The notes: generated from the letters alone by a model not told the origin. Numbered from the stretch's first letter, positions 16,397 to 26,475 are shown. The stretch is 64,000 nt of DNA from JAGWRI01 sp963728785 (GCA_963728785.1 CAVSKV010000002.1:1178001-1242000); one strand, 5' to 3'. Numbers and translations: made by a program.

Positions 16397-18316
16397 ATGA
16401 TGACTCGTCAACTGAATAGGCCCCCACGGCTCCCACTCCGGGCATCGATACTCGCTCTCCTGCTCGCCCCGCTGATTCCCGCTCCGGCGGCTGCTCAGTC
16501 GCTCTACATGCCCCGCACCATCGAACGCGCGATCGCCAATGGCACGCGGTCGCTCGACGGCCGGCCAGGTCCCAACTACTGGGAGAACCACGGGCGGTAT
16601 ACGATCGACGTGACCGTCATGCCCCCAGACCGCACGATCAAGGGCTCCGAGCAGATTGTATACGCCAACAACAGCCCCGATACACTGCGCGCGCTTGTGT
16701 TCAAGCTGTTCCTCAACATCCACAAGCCGGGAGCCCCGCGCGACGGCGGCGCACCGGCCGACTATCTGACCTCGGGCGTGCACGTGGACGCGTTCTCCGT
16801 GAACGGCACGGCTACCCCATGGCAGGATAGCCCACGGTCGTTCACCTGGCAGCCCGTGCGTCTTGCTGCGCCCCTCGCTCCGCACGACACCGTGCGCCTG
16901 TCCTTCGATTGGCACTACGAGATTTCTAAGCAAGCCGGCCGTGAGGGCATGCTCGATTCCACCACCTACTACCTGGCGTATTTCTACCCTCGGGTCGCCG
17001 TATATGACGACTACAACGGCTGGGATACGATGGACTTCACCGACCAGCAGGAGTTCTACAGCGACTTCAATGATTACGACGTGACCTTCCACGTGCCTGC
17101 CAACTACGTGGTCTGGGGTACGGGGACTCTCACCGATGCCGCGGACGTGCTGCAGCCCGACGCGTTGCGCCGGTATCGGGCGTCGTTCGCGGCCGACACG
17201 ACCGTGCACGTCGCCACCAGGGAGGATTGGACGGCACGCCGCGTGACCGTGCAGCGGCCGGTCAACGCCTGGCGCTTCAGCGCAACGGACGTGCCGGACA
17301 TGACATTTGCCGTGAGCGACCACTACGACTGGGGTGCGGCGAGCGTGACCGTGGACGACGCCGCGGCGCGGCGCGTCAGCATCCAGGCCGCGTTCAATGA
17401 CACCGCCGCCGACTTCCACCATATGGTCCAGTTCGGCCGTCACAACGTGGCGTGGCTCTCGCACAACTGGCCCGGGGTGCCGTACCCTTACGAGAAGAGC
17501 ACCATTGTGCAGGGCAGCGCCGACATGGAATACCCGATGATGGTCAACGACGGTTCCACGGGGGATACCACGTTCTCCCGGTTCGTCGCCGCGCATGAGA
17601 TTGCCCATACCTACATGCCGTTCTACATGGGCATCAACGAGACGCGATACGGATTCATGGACGAGGGCTGGGCCACGACCTTCGAGTATCTCATCAACAT
17701 CGACGACATGAGCCCGGCTCGTGCCGTGGCGTTCTACAAGCAGTTCCGGGTCAGTGGCTGGATCCACGATCCATCACCGCTCGAGGACCTGCCAATCATC
17801 ACTCCAGAAGACGTGCTCAAGGGCTCCGCATACGGCAACAACGCGTACGGCAAGGCCTCGCTCGGTTATCTCGCCATGAAGGACCTGCTGGGCGATGCGC
17901 TGTTCAAGAAGTGCCTCCACGCGTACATGGACCGCTGGCACGGTAAGCATCCCACACCGTGGGACTTCTTCAATACCTTCAGCGACGTGGCCGGCCAGAA
18001 TCTGAACTGGTTCTGGAGCAACTGGTTCTTCAGTAACGCCTACATCGATCTGGCCGTGAAGAGCGTCACGCAGGAGAGCAGTGGCTACGCCGTCGTGATC
18101 GACAACATCGGCGGCATGGGCGCACCGGTGGATCTGCATCTCCAGTACGCCGACGGCACGAGCGACGTCGTGCACGAGACACCGGCCATCTGGCAGGCCA
18201 ATCAGCGGCAGGCAACGGTGAACGTTCCGACGAGCAAGACGCTCGCCTCACTCACCCTCGACGGGGGCATCTGGATGGACGCCAACACGTCGAACAACGG
18301 TTGGAAGGCAAAGTAG
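16397..18316 (+). CDS. Exported M1-family zinc metallopeptidase
   Basis: 639 residues from the first of two tandem ATGs; the earlier open frame is non-coding. A signal peptide (ASILALLLAPLIPAPAAAQ) precedes an N-terminal beta domain with YTIDVTVMPPDRTIKGSEQI, the start of M1 aminopeptidases. The catalytic core is complete: the GAMEN-like exopeptidase loop is GSADMEYPMM, the zinc site is HEIAH (H400, E401, H404) and the third ligand E423 lies exactly 18 residues later in GFMDEGWATTF. The region after residue 490 has a helical array and a short beta tail. It probably trims peptides in the periplasm for uptake. A solitary gene; the convergent neighbour is PaiB, with a shared hairpin between. Confidence 0.9.
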   Translation: MMTRQLNRPPRLPLRASILALLLAPLIPAPAAAQSLYMPRTIERAIANGTRSLDGRPGPNYWENHGRYTIDVTVMPPDRTIKGSEQIVYANNSPDTLRALVFKLFLNIHKPGAPRDGGAPADYLTSGVHVDAFSVNGTATPWQDSPRSFTWQPVRLAAPLAPHDTVRLSFDWHYEISKQAGREGMLDSTTYYLAYFYPRVAVYDDYNGWDTMDFTDQQEFYSDFNDYDVTFHVPANYVVWGTGTLTDAADVLQPDALRRYRASFAADTTVHVATREDWTARRVTVQRPVNAWRFSATDVPDMTFAVSDHYDWGAASVTVDDAAARRVSIQAAFNDTAADFHHMVQFGRHNVAWLSHNWPGVPYPYEKSTIVQGSADMEYPMMVNDGSTGDTTFSRFVAAHEIAHTYMPFYMGINETRYGFMDEGWATTFEYLINIDDMSPARAVAFYKQFRVSGWIHDPSPLEDLPIITPEDVLKGSAYGNNAYGKASLGYLAMKDLLGDALFKKCLHAYMDRWHGKHPTPWDFFNTFSDVAGQNLNWFWSNWFFSNAYIDLAVKSVTQESSGYAVVIDNIGGMGAPVDLHLQYADGTSDVVHETPAIWQANQRQATVNVPTSKTLASLTLDGGIWMDANTSNNGWKAK

Positions 18317-18336
18317 GCGTCAGGACCGCCGTGCAG

Positions 18337-18387
18337 AGGGACGGAGAAGGACGGGGCGGCAACTCGTGCCCTGCCGCCTACGTCCCT
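18337..18387. terminator. Hairpin between convergent M1 peptidase and PaiB genes
   Basis: AGGGACG (18337-18343) pairs with CGTCCCT (18381-18387), and inside it GGGCGGC pairs with GCCGCC around the loop aactcgtgccct. The structure spans the end of both convergent genes, overlapping the PaiB stop codon. No T-tract is present, so it is a plausible bidirectional 3' end rather than a textbook terminator. Confidence 0.4.
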
Positions 18388-19016
18388 CCGAAGCGGCGCA
18401 CCAGTTCCGCCATCAATTCGGCCGGCGTTTCACCCTCGGCCTTCAGCCCTTCGACGACGCCGCCCCGGTCGGCGGGCGGGCGGTTCTGGCTGACCTTCCA
18501 CTTGCCCACCAACCGCGAGATGGGAATCTCAACGCCGACGATCGCGCCGAGCAGCTCCTCGATGAATGCGGCCGGCGCATCCTCCACATTCCAGGGCTCG
18601 TCGCGCCCCGCTTCGTGCCGGTTCGTGAGCTTGCCGACGAACGCGCGGAGCCACGCCTCGTCTTCGATCACCCGCAAAGGACCGTGAGCATGGACCACCG
18701 CGTAATTCCAGGTCGGCACCACCTTGCCCGATTCGCGCTTGGTCTCGTACCACGAGGGCGAGATGTACCGCTCGGGGCCCTGGAAGACCGCCAGCACGTC
18801 GTGATCCGGTAGCGCGTCTCGCCACAGTAGATTGGCGCGGGCAAAGTGCCCGCGCAGGGTTCCATACGGCGCCGGATGCGGATCGATCTCGAACGGCGTG
18901 TGGTTGGCGTCGAGTCCGTCCGGCGTCAGCGTGACCAGCGTTCCCAGCGGATGGGCGGCGATCAGGCCGTGCAGGACGTCGATGCGGGTTTCCGCGAACT
19001 GGCTGGGGATGTACAT
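18378..19016 (-). CDS. PaiB-family FMN-binding protein
   Basis: 212 residues starting MYIPSQFAE, the usual PaiB opening, and containing LGTLVTLTPDGLDANHTPFEIDP, GHFARANLLW, ISPSWYETK and VPTWNYAVVHAHG, all hallmarks of the family. B. subtilis PaiB is a transcriptional regulator of sporulation and protease genes, while structures show a split-barrel flavin fold; most homologues are probably flavin- or haem-binding oxidoreductases. The family is clear; the role here is not. The upstream ATG at 19127 in the same frame adds an unconserved stretch overlapping the kinase gene and is rejected. The kinase stop lies only 22 bases upstream, so cotranscription is possible. Confidence 0.9.
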   Translation of the reverse strand: MYIPSQFAETRIDVLHGLIAAHPLGTLVTLTPDGLDANHTPFEIDPHPAPYGTLRGHFARANLLWRDALPDHDVLAVFQGPERYISPSWYETKRESGKVVPTWNYAVVHAHGPLRVIEDEAWLRAFVGKLTNRHEAGRDEPWNVEDAPAAFIEELLGAIVGVEIPISRLVGKWKVSQNRPPADRGGVVEGLKAEGETPAELMAELVRRFGGT

Positions 19017-19038
19017 GGCGAGCCGTCGCGAAGGGTGG

Positions 19039-21429
19039 TCAGTCTGTGAACGTCGTCGCCAGCACCTTCTGGCGCAGGGCGACGAATCGCGGGTCGTCGT
19101 CGAGCGGCCGGAGCAGCCACGAATCATAGTTCATCAAGAACCGCAGGACCCAGTCCTGCTGCTCGAACGCCCGGTCGAGCCATGCCATGGCACGGTCGCG
19201 GTCCCCAAAGCTGGCGTAGGCGGCGGCGATGGTGCACGGGTCCACCCATTCCGTCCTCGCGCGCTGTTCCAACGCGTGAATGACGTCCAGCGCCTTCACT
19301 CGCTCCCCCATGCGGGCATAAGTCATGGCGAGTCCGAACGCGGGCATGCCGGCGATGGCTTGGTAGGTCTGATACGCCTTCACCGACGCATCGAGTTGCC
19401 CGAGTTCCCGCAGCGCCGCGCCGTCAATGGCCTCGAAGTAGACCACGGAAGGATCGAGACGCTTGGCGACGCTGTCCTGGCGGAGTGCCTCGGTCCACGA
19501 ACCCCCGAACGCGAGAGCCATGCCGCGCACCATCGCGGCCATGGCCGACAGGGGATCGAGGCGTACGAGCCTGTCGAGCACCGGCGCCGCCTCGCTAGTG
19601 CGGCCGAGGAGCATGAGAAAGGACCCGTACATCATGAGACCGTCAGGCGAGTTGGGATCCAGCGCCAGTCCGCGTTTCATCTCCGCGATCGCGGCGGGCA
19701 CATTCCAGTCGGCCGCCCCCAACTCGAATCCATAGAGCACGTGTGCTTCCGCCAGCATGCTGTCGCTCCTGAGCGCGCGCTCGGCGGCGGCCTTGGCGAG
19801 CAGGTGCAACGGGTGGGACGGGAGGTACCCGTCGGCTTGCATGTCGTAGGCGAAGGCGAGTCCGGCCGCGGCTTGCGCGTAGTTCGGGTCGAGGGCGAGT
19901 GCCTGCTGGAAGTAGGTGACGGCGCGGGCGAGGCCCTGGGCGCTCAGCTTGTTCTTCTCGAACACGCCCCGCAGGTAGAGGTCATGCGCTTCGGGGTTTT
20001 CGGTGCGTCCAGCGTGCGTGGCGGCCACGTCGGTCGGGGAGAGCACCAGCCGCAGTTCGGTCGCCACGGCCCGCGTGATCTCGTCCTGGAGCGCGAAGTT
20101 GTCCTTGTCCTCGCGGTCGTACTGGTTGGACCAGAGCAGCTTGCCGCCAGCGTCGTTGAGCTGCATCTGCAGGCGGATGCGTCCGCCCTGCGATTGCAGC
20201 CGTCCGGTGAGCAGCATGTGCACGCCGAGCTGCGCCGCGATCTGTTGTGGCGGCAGCTGCGAGCGCTTGAACCGGAAAGTGCTGATGTCGCCGGCCACCT
20301 TCAGTCGAGGTGTCTGGCGCAGGTCGCCGGCCAACTCACCGGTGAGACCGTCCGCCAGATAGTCCTTGGCCGAGTCTCCACCGACGTTCTCGATGGGGAG
20401 CACGGCGAGCGACAGCGTGTCGCCCGCCGCGACAGCCGGCGCGTCTCTGGGCGCCCCGCGGTTCAGGTACCAGACGCCGCCTGCGCCCAGGAGCACGACC
20501 GCCACGGCTGCCAGGCCGATCATCCGCCGGCGACCGCTCCCGCGATTCGCCGCGGCCGGAGCCAGGTTGCCCCCCGACGACGGGACGGCATCCAGCGCGC
20601 GCACGAGTTCATCCGCGCTCTGCGGACGATCGGCGGGGCGCTTCTCCAGACAGCGCATGATCAGGTTGCCCAACGCACCCGGTATGCTCGGACGCCGGCG
20701 GATGATGTTCTCCGGCACTTCGGTCACGTGCGCCGCGAGCATCGACTGCGGCGTACGTCCGGCGAACGGGGACTGCCCGGTTAGCAGCTCGTACGCCATC
20801 ACGCCCCAGGCGTAGATGTCGGCGCGGTGATCCACGAGCGGGTCGGCGCTCGCTTGCTCGGGCGCCATGTAGGCCGGCGTGCCAAGTGCGACGCCAACCG
20901 ACGTGATCCCGTGGCCCCCGGCCGTGGAGGCTGCGTCGACGGCCTTGGCCACGCCGAAATCCGTGACCATCGCGGCGCCGCCCGACAGCAGCACGTTGTC
21001 TGGCTTGATGTCCCGGTGCACCACGTCGTGCCCGTGCGCATAGGCGAGCGCGCTCGCCACTTCGCGCCGAATCCGCACCGCTTCGGCAAGGGGCAGCTCG
21101 CCCTGCCGCGCCACCCGGGCCCGCAGGGATTCGCCTTCCACGTACGGCATGGTGAAGTACGGGAGTCCGTCCACCTCACCGGCCGCCAGCAGGGGCACTA
21201 CGTGCGCGTGCTGGAGCCGCGCAGCGATCGATATCTCGCGCCGGAACCGGTCGATGGAGAGTTGCCCGGACATCTCGGCCGGCAGCACCTTCACCACCAC
21301 GTGCCGGCCAAGTGCGGTCTCGGTGGCCACGAAAACGCGCGACATCCCCCCACCACCGAGTTCCTGCTCGAGGGTGTAGGACCCGCCAAGAGCCCGCTGG
21401 AGATGTTCCCGCAGATGGTCGGTGGCCAC
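19039..21429 (-). CDS. Membrane-anchored Ser/Thr protein kinase with TolB-like and TPR domains
   Basis: 796 residues from a GTG. The cytoplasmic kinase has GGGGMSRV loop (25-32), Lys47, catalytic HRD (138-140), DFG (157-159) and APE (189-191), so it should be active. One transmembrane helix (about 303-322) leads to an outer segment beginning LAVLPIENVGGDSAKDYLADGLTGEL (about 338-362), the TolB-like/FlgO-like domain common in CadC- and kinase-type sensors, then tetratricopeptide repeats to the C-terminus. Such one-component architectures are frequent in Acidobacteria and Gemmatimonadota. The signal and targets are unknown. It is divergent from the amidase gene, with a 132-base gap. Confidence 0.93.
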   Translation of the reverse strand: MATDHLREHLQRALGGSYTLEQELGGGGMSRVFVATETALGRHVVVKVLPAEMSGQLSIDRFRREISIAARLQHAHVVPLLAAGEVDGLPYFTMPYVEGESLRARVARQGELPLAEAVRIRREVASALAYAHGHDVVHRDIKPDNVLLSGGAAMVTDFGVAKAVDAASTAGGHGITSVGVALGTPAYMAPEQASADPLVDHRADIYAWGVMAYELLTGQSPFAGRTPQSMLAAHVTEVPENIIRRRPSIPGALGNLIMRCLEKRPADRPQSADELVRALDAVPSSGGNLAPAAANRGSGRRRMIGLAAVAVVLLGAGGVWYLNRGAPRDAPAVAAGDTLSLAVLPIENVGGDSAKDYLADGLTGELAGDLRQTPRLKVAGDISTFRFKRSQLPPQQIAAQLGVHMLLTGRLQSQGGRIRLQMQLNDAGGKLLWSNQYDREDKDNFALQDEITRAVATELRLVLSPTDVAATHAGRTENPEAHDLYLRGVFEKNKLSAQGLARAVTYFQQALALDPNYAQAAAGLAFAYDMQADGYLPSHPLHLLAKAAAERALRSDSMLAEAHVLYGFELGAADWNVPAAIAEMKRGLALDPNSPDGLMMYGSFLMLLGRTSEAAPVLDRLVRLDPLSAMAAMVRGMALAFGGSWTEALRQDSVAKRLDPSVVYFEAIDGAALRELGQLDASVKAYQTYQAIAGMPAFGLAMTYARMGERVKALDVIHALEQRARTEWVDPCTIAAAYASFGDRDRAMAWLDRAFEQQDWVLRFLMNYDSWLLRPLDDDPRFVALRQKVLATTFTD

Positions 21430-21561
21430 GATTGGTCAACGATGCCACTCACGTTGGAGGAACGGAAGGGGAAAACCGCCGTCGGGTCTGGCGATTTCGT
21501 CATCCGTGCGCAATTCTCTGGACGCGTCCGTTGCCCGCTCAATCGCCGCCCGAGGCCCGCC

Positions 21562-23403
21562 GTGACCAACCCCGAAGATCTCCTCGAACAAACCCAGGCC
21601 CAGCTCGAGACCACCGACTTCGACGAGGAAGCACTGGGTATCGATCGCCGACACTTCGTCTTTCTCTCGCTCGTCGCCGCCGCGGCCACCACGCTCGGCG
21701 TCGAGCCAGCGCGCGGGCAAGGGCGCGGCGTGGCCGCGGTCGGCGGGCAACAGGCGCAACAACAGGAGCCCCTCGTTCCGCTCGGGAACGGCGAGCCCCC
21801 CGCACTTCAGTTCCAGCCGTACCCCGGCGGCACCGGCGCGCTGATGGAGAAGATCGTCCGTGAGCGTGGCGCTGGCGCGTTCAATCGCGGCACGTACGAG
21901 CCCGAACCCTGGACCGGCGCCATGCCCGCATCGGACGAAGACATCGCCTTCCTTCCGGCGCACCGCCTGTCGGCTATGCTCAAGGCCAGGCGAATCACTT
22001 CGGTCCGGCTCACAGACATCTACCTCACGCGGCTCAAGCGCCTCAACCCGACGCTGCTCTGCGCGGTGACGATCATGGAAGACCGGGCGCGCGCCGAGGC
22101 GGCCAGGGCGGACGCCGAGATCGCGGCCGGTAACTACCGCGGTCCCCTGCACGGCATCCCCTACGGCGTCAAGGATCTGTTCGCCACCAAGGGCGTGCCG
22201 ACGACCTGGGGCGCGAAGGACTTTGAAAATCGGATCATCGACGAGGACGCCGAAGTCGTGGTTCGCCTCCGCAATGCGGGCGCCGTGCTGATTGCCAAGC
22301 TCGCCACCGGGTTGTTCGCGCAGAACGACCAGTGGTTCCGGGGACGCACCAACAATCCGTGGAATCTGTCGCAGGGCTCGAGCGGGTCGTCGGCCGGGCC
22401 GGCGTCGGCCACGGCAGCAGGGTGCGTCGCATTCGGGATCGGTACCGAGACGTCGGGCTCTATCGTCTCGCCCACTATCCGCTGCGGGTTGAGCGCCTTG
22501 CGCCCCACGTTCGGGAGCGTGAGCCGCTACGGCGGCATGGTGCTCGCCTGGTCGCAGGACCGCGTTGGGCCCATCGTGCGCACGAGCGAGGACGCGGCGA
22601 TGGTGTTCAACGTGCTCCACGGCGTGGACGAGAAGGATCCGTCCACCGTGATGATGCCCTTCCAGTTCAACCGGAGCATCGACCTCGCAGCGCTACGCAT
22701 CGGGGTTGACGATCAGGCGCCGCCAGAGCTCATCAACAAGTTGCGAGACCTGGGTATGAAGCCGGTGACCATCGGTGCGCGGCCGACCGTAGCCGGCATC
22801 AGCCGTGGCGTGGGCGGGCTCAACACGGAATACGGCGCGGCGTTCGACGCCTACGTGCAGATGAAGGCCAAGCAGATCGGACTCGACCTCAACAACCTCG
22901 GTCCGGCGCCGGCCCGCGGCGCACCGTACGGCAGCGCCCCGGCCGACACGTCGAGCAGCGGCCGGGGTGGGCGCGGCGGCGAGGGCGGCGATCCGCAGGC
23001 GCCGGCCGACTGGAACCCGCGGTTCGTGGTCGGTCGCACCATTCCCGGCTTCGAGTTCCTGCAGACCGAACGCCGCCGCTACATCCTGATGACACAGTGG
23101 GCCGAGTTCCTGAAGGACCTCGACATGTTCATCGGGCGGCCGGGCGCCGACGTCGGGCAGTGCGCCCAGACCGGATACCCGAGCGCCGTACTGCCATACA
23201 AGTTCGACGTACCGCAGGCATTCGGTGGGCGCCGGGGCCGGGGCGGTGAGGTATCGCCGCCCACGCCGCCTCCGGCGCCGCTCAATCCGCAGCCCATCTG
23301 CGGTGAGATCATCGGCAATCTCTACAACGACGATCTCATCCTGTCCGTCGCGCACCAGTTCCAGATTCATGACGACACGGTGAACAAGCACCCGACGCTC
23401 TAA
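21562..23403 (+). CDS. Exported amidase-signature hydrolase
   Basis: 613 residues from a GTG at 21562. A Tat-like signal (DRRHFVFLSLVAAAATTLG, about 27-45) follows a short acidic N-terminus. The amidase signature is complete: Lys in GIPYGVKDLFATKG, the Gly/Ser loop SQGSSGSSAGPASATAAG and the nucleophile Ser in GTETSGSIVSP, i.e. a Lys-cisSer-Ser triad. Two glycine/arginine-rich insertions (GRGGRGGEGG near residue 468 and GGRRGRGGEVSPP near 555) interrupt the C-terminal half and are probably surface loops. The substrate amide is not predictable. The upstream open frame is the shadow of the kinase gene; no start there has a better ribosome site. The next gene begins 12 bases later, suggesting one operon. 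Confidence 0.88.
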   Translation: MTNPEDLLEQTQAQLETTDFDEEALGIDRRHFVFLSLVAAAATTLGVEPARGQGRGVAAVGGQQAQQQEPLVPLGNGEPPALQFQPYPGGTGALMEKIVRERGAGAFNRGTYEPEPWTGAMPASDEDIAFLPAHRLSAMLKARRITSVRLTDIYLTRLKRLNPTLLCAVTIMEDRARAEAARADAEIAAGNYRGPLHGIPYGVKDLFATKGVPTTWGAKDFENRIIDEDAEVVVRLRNAGAVLIAKLATGLFAQNDQWFRGRTNNPWNLSQGSSGSSAGPASATAAGCVAFGIGTETSGSIVSPTIRCGLSALRPTFGSVSRYGGMVLAWSQDRVGPIVRTSEDAAMVFNVLHGVDEKDPSTVMMPFQFNRSIDLAALRIGVDDQAPPELINKLRDLGMKPVTIGARPTVAGISRGVGGLNTEYGAAFDAYVQMKAKQIGLDLNNLGPAPARGAPYGSAPADTSSSGRGGRGGEGGDPQAPADWNPRFVVGRTIPGFEFLQTERRRYILMTQWAEFLKDLDMFIGRPGADVGQCAQTGYPSAVLPYKFDVPQAFGGRRGRGGEVSPPTPPPAPLNPQPICGEIIGNLYNDDLILSVAHQFQIHDDTVNKHPTL

Positions 23404-23415
23404 CCGATAATCGCA

Positions 23416-26400
23416 GTGCTCCTGGTCCTCGCCCTCGCGTTCGTCTTCTCCGGCGGCGCCGGCCTGATCTACGAGACCATCTGGACGCGCTACCTCGGCC
23501 TGTTCGTCGGCCACAACGCCTACGCCCAGATCATCGTCCTCGTCATCTTCCTCGGCGGCATGTCGCTGGGCGCGCTCGTGGTGAGCAACCGTTCGTCCAG
23601 ACTGCGCCAGCCTCTCCTCTGGTACGCCGCGGTGGAATTCCTGGTCGGCGTCATCGGGTTCGCATTCCACAACATCTTTGTTCTCACCACCGACTTCGCG
23701 TACGCCCATGTCTTCCCGCATCTCGCGGGCGGGGTGGGCAGCGCCGGCGTCACCAGTGTGCAGTGGTCGCTGGCCGCGCTTCTCATTCTGCCGCAATCCG
23801 TGCTGCTCGGTGCCACGTTTCCGCTCATGACCGCCGGCGCCATCCGGCACGTTCGCGCCGAACCAGGGCACGTACTCGGCCTGCTGTATTTCACGAACAG
23901 CATTGGGGCCGCGGCCGGGGCGTTGGTGTCCGGTTTCGTGCTCATCGGCGCCGTGGGGCTTCCCGGCACGTTGATCACCGCCGGTGTGCTCAACTGCATC
24001 GTTGCACTGATCGTCGTCGCCGCCGTGCGAACGCTCTATGCCGGCAATGAGGGCGACGTCCTGCGATCGCCGCCGCCCATCGAGCAGTCCCACACGCGCT
24101 CCGAATCATGGCGCCTGCTCCTCACCGTGAGCTTCGGCACGGCCCTCGCCTCGTTCGTGTACGAGATCGCCTGGATTCGCATGCTGTCGCTGGTCCTGGG
24201 CGCCGCCACGCATTCGTTCGAACTCATGCTCTCGGCATTCATCCTTGGCATCGCGCTGGGCGCCTATTGGATTCGGGGCCGGGCCGATGCCATGCGACAG
24301 CCCATGCGGACGCTCGGCATCGTGCAATGGCTGATGGGCGCTCTTGCCGTGGCTACGCTGCCGCTCTACATGGCGTCGTTCGACTGGATGGCCGTGCTGA
24401 TCCGGGCATTCGACACGACCGACGCCGGCTACCACGGATTCGTGCTCGCCCGATACGCGATCTGCCTGCTCATCATGCTGCCCGCCACGTTCTGCGCCGG
24501 CATCACGCTGCCGCTGATCACGAACATTCTCATCCGGCAGGGCGCCGGCGAACGGGCTATCGGCGCCGTGTGCGGCATCAATACGCTCGGCTCCATCGCC
24601 GGTGTGATCCTTGCGGGGCTCGTGTTGATGCCGTTGATCGGACTCAAGCTGTTGCTCATCAGCGGCGCCACGGTGGACATTGCCCTCGGCGTGGTCCTGC
24701 TTCGCCCGAGCGTGCTGGGCGGCGACCACGCCGGTCGAGCGCGGTTCGGCCTCCTCGCGGCCACGGTCGGCTTCGTATTGCTCAATGCCGTCTTCGTGAA
24801 CTTTGACCTGGGCAAGTTGTCGAGTGGCGTGTTCCGCCACGGCGTGCTTCCCGCCGACGACACGTTCACGTTCCCGTTCTACCGCGACGGCCGCACGGCC
24901 ACGGTGAGCGTGCGGCGCGGCGTCTCCGACCACTACCTGACGCTCGCCACCAACGGCAAGCCCGACGCCTCCATGGATCCGTTCTGGCGGGACAGCACGG
25001 TCGATCCTGGCGCGCTCCATGCGCTGGGCGATGACCAGGCCACGCAGATTCTTCTGCCGCTCATCGGCCTCGCCCACGTGCCCCACGCGCAGGAGGTCGC
25101 CGTCATCGGCCAGGGATCGGGCATGACGTCGAGCTTCCTGCTGGGCAGCCCGGAAGTGAAGCAGGTCGTGACCGTGGAGATCGAGCCGCAGATGGTCAAT
25201 GCGTCGCGGATCTTCCGGCCCGCCAACCGCCGCGCATTCGACGATCCCCGCTCCCGCATCGTGATCGACGATGCCAAGGCGTACTTCGCAGCCACTGGCC
25301 GCAAGTTCGATCTCATCATTTCCGAACCGTCCAACCCTTGGGTGAGCGGCGTTTCGGGGTTGTTCACCAATGAGTTCTACGCGCGCGTACGCAACAACCT
25401 GACCGCCAACGGCGTGCTGGGCCAATGGCTGCACCTCTACGAGATCAGCGACTCCCTCGTGGCATCGGTGCTCGCTGCCATCGACCGGAACTTCAGCGCC
25501 TATCAGGTATTTTTCACGTCGAACGCCGACGTGCTGATTCTCGCGTCCAACCGGCAGGCGCCGCTCGTGCCCGATTGGAACGTGGTGCAGTACCCGGGTG
25601 TCGCCTACGATCTGCGCCGTACGATCCCGGTGACGCCCGAAGCCTTGAATGCCATGCGCTTGGCTGGCCGCGACCTGCTGCACCCGTACCTGGTCAGTCG
25701 AGCGCAGATGAACTCCGACTTCTATCCGGTGCTCGACCTCGGGGCTGAACGCACTCGGTTCCTGCACGAGGAAGCAACGGGATTTGAGACCCTCGGTAAG
25801 GAACGGTTCAACATCGTGGCCGCGCTCGCCGGCCGTCGCGACGGGTTCGCCACCGATCCCTTGGCCGTCGCTCCAGAAATCCCGCGGGTCGATGCCCTGG
25901 CGCTGCAGGCGCGGCTCCGCCGCGTTCTGGCTATGACGCCAACGCAACGCGCCGGCGTGCCTGGCGACTCGGCGCTCACCGACGCACTCTACCGCGTGGA
26001 CCGGTTCGAGCGCCAGCTCACCGAATCCGCCGCGCCCACCGATTGGCATCTCTGGATGGAATCGTTTCTCAAATCCGAGGAACTACTCCACGGGGGCTCG
26101 TCCGGCGTGGCCGATGAGGGCTTCTACGGACGCGTGAACTCGTATCTCGCCCGCGCCCGCGCGCCCGACGACGTCCACGCAGCCGTCAATTTCGCCCACG
26201 GTCTCGCGAGCTGGACCTTCGCAGAGGCATCGCTGGCCGCCGACACGCTGATCGCCGAGTTCCTGCGCGATTCGCTCCCCTGGCTTTCCGTCGCCGAACT
26301 GCGCAATGGCACCGTCGTGTCACGCCTCCGCCTCGGGGATCTCGGCGGCGCGCGGCGCGCCTTCAAGGCCCTCGCCCCGGACGCCGACGAGAGTGACTTC

Positions 26401-26475
26401 ATCACACAGTTGCTGGCCGCCGATCTCGAGCAGCGCGAACGCGCCGGGGCGAATCCCGCCCACGGCGCGCCGTAA
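23416..26475 (+). CDS. Membrane protein fused to a spermidine-synthase-like domain
   Basis: 1019 residues from a GTG. The first ~430 residues hold about 12-14 hydrophobic helices, beginning VLALAFVFSGGAGLIYETIWTRYLGL, a motif typical of the fused MFS/spermidine synthase family. Residues about 480-720 form a Rossmann methyltransferase-like domain (VAVIGQGSGMTSSFLLGSPEVKQVVTVEIEPQMV) akin to polyamine aminopropyltransferases. The catalytic DxxDP loop of true spermidine synthases is replaced by ISEPSNPWVSGVSGLF, as in other fused members, so polyamine synthesis is unlikely. A helical C-terminal region follows. Function of the family is unknown; location should be the inner membrane. Probably cotranscribed with the amidase. 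Confidence 0.88.
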   Translation: MLLVLALAFVFSGGAGLIYETIWTRYLGLFVGHNAYAQIIVLVIFLGGMSLGALVVSNRSSRLRQPLLWYAAVEFLVGVIGFAFHNIFVLTTDFAYAHVFPHLAGGVGSAGVTSVQWSLAALLILPQSVLLGATFPLMTAGAIRHVRAEPGHVLGLLYFTNSIGAAAGALVSGFVLIGAVGLPGTLITAGVLNCIVALIVVAAVRTLYAGNEGDVLRSPPPIEQSHTRSESWRLLLTVSFGTALASFVYEIAWIRMLSLVLGAATHSFELMLSAFILGIALGAYWIRGRADAMRQPMRTLGIVQWLMGALAVATLPLYMASFDWMAVLIRAFDTTDAGYHGFVLARYAICLLIMLPATFCAGITLPLITNILIRQGAGERAIGAVCGINTLGSIAGVILAGLVLMPLIGLKLLLISGATVDIALGVVLLRPSVLGGDHAGRARFGLLAATVGFVLLNAVFVNFDLGKLSSGVFRHGVLPADDTFTFPFYRDGRTATVSVRRGVSDHYLTLATNGKPDASMDPFWRDSTVDPGALHALGDDQATQILLPLIGLAHVPHAQEVAVIGQGSGMTSSFLLGSPEVKQVVTVEIEPQMVNASRIFRPANRRAFDDPRSRIVIDDAKAYFAATGRKFDLIISEPSNPWVSGVSGLFTNEFYARVRNNLTANGVLGQWLHLYEISDSLVASVLAAIDRNFSAYQVFFTSNADVLILASNRQAPLVPDWNVVQYPGVAYDLRRTIPVTPEALNAMRLAGRDLLHPYLVSRAQMNSDFYPVLDLGAERTRFLHEEATGFETLGKERFNIVAALAGRRDGFATDPLAVAPEIPRVDALALQARLRRVLAMTPTQRAGVPGDSALTDALYRVDRFERQLTESAAPTDWHLWMESFLKSEELLHGGSSGVADEGFYGRVNSYLARARAPDDVHAAVNFAHGLASWTFAEASLAADTLIAEFLRDSLPWLSVAELRNGTVVSRLRLGDLGGARRAFKALAPDADESDFITQLLAADLEQRERAGANPAHGAP

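Noticed and set aside
16295..17767. 490-residue open frame on the minus strand
   Set aside because: Antisense to the M1 peptidase, whose zinc motif and spacing prove the plus strand is coding.
22693..24093. 466-residue open frame on the minus strand spanning two genes
   Set aside because: Crosses the amidase/spermidine-synthase-like junction in antisense; no motif.
24106..26049. 647-residue open frame on the minus strand
   Set aside because: Antisense to the spermidine-synthase-like gene; composition is His/Arg/Gly-rich as expected for a shadow frame in GC-rich DNA, without a family signature.
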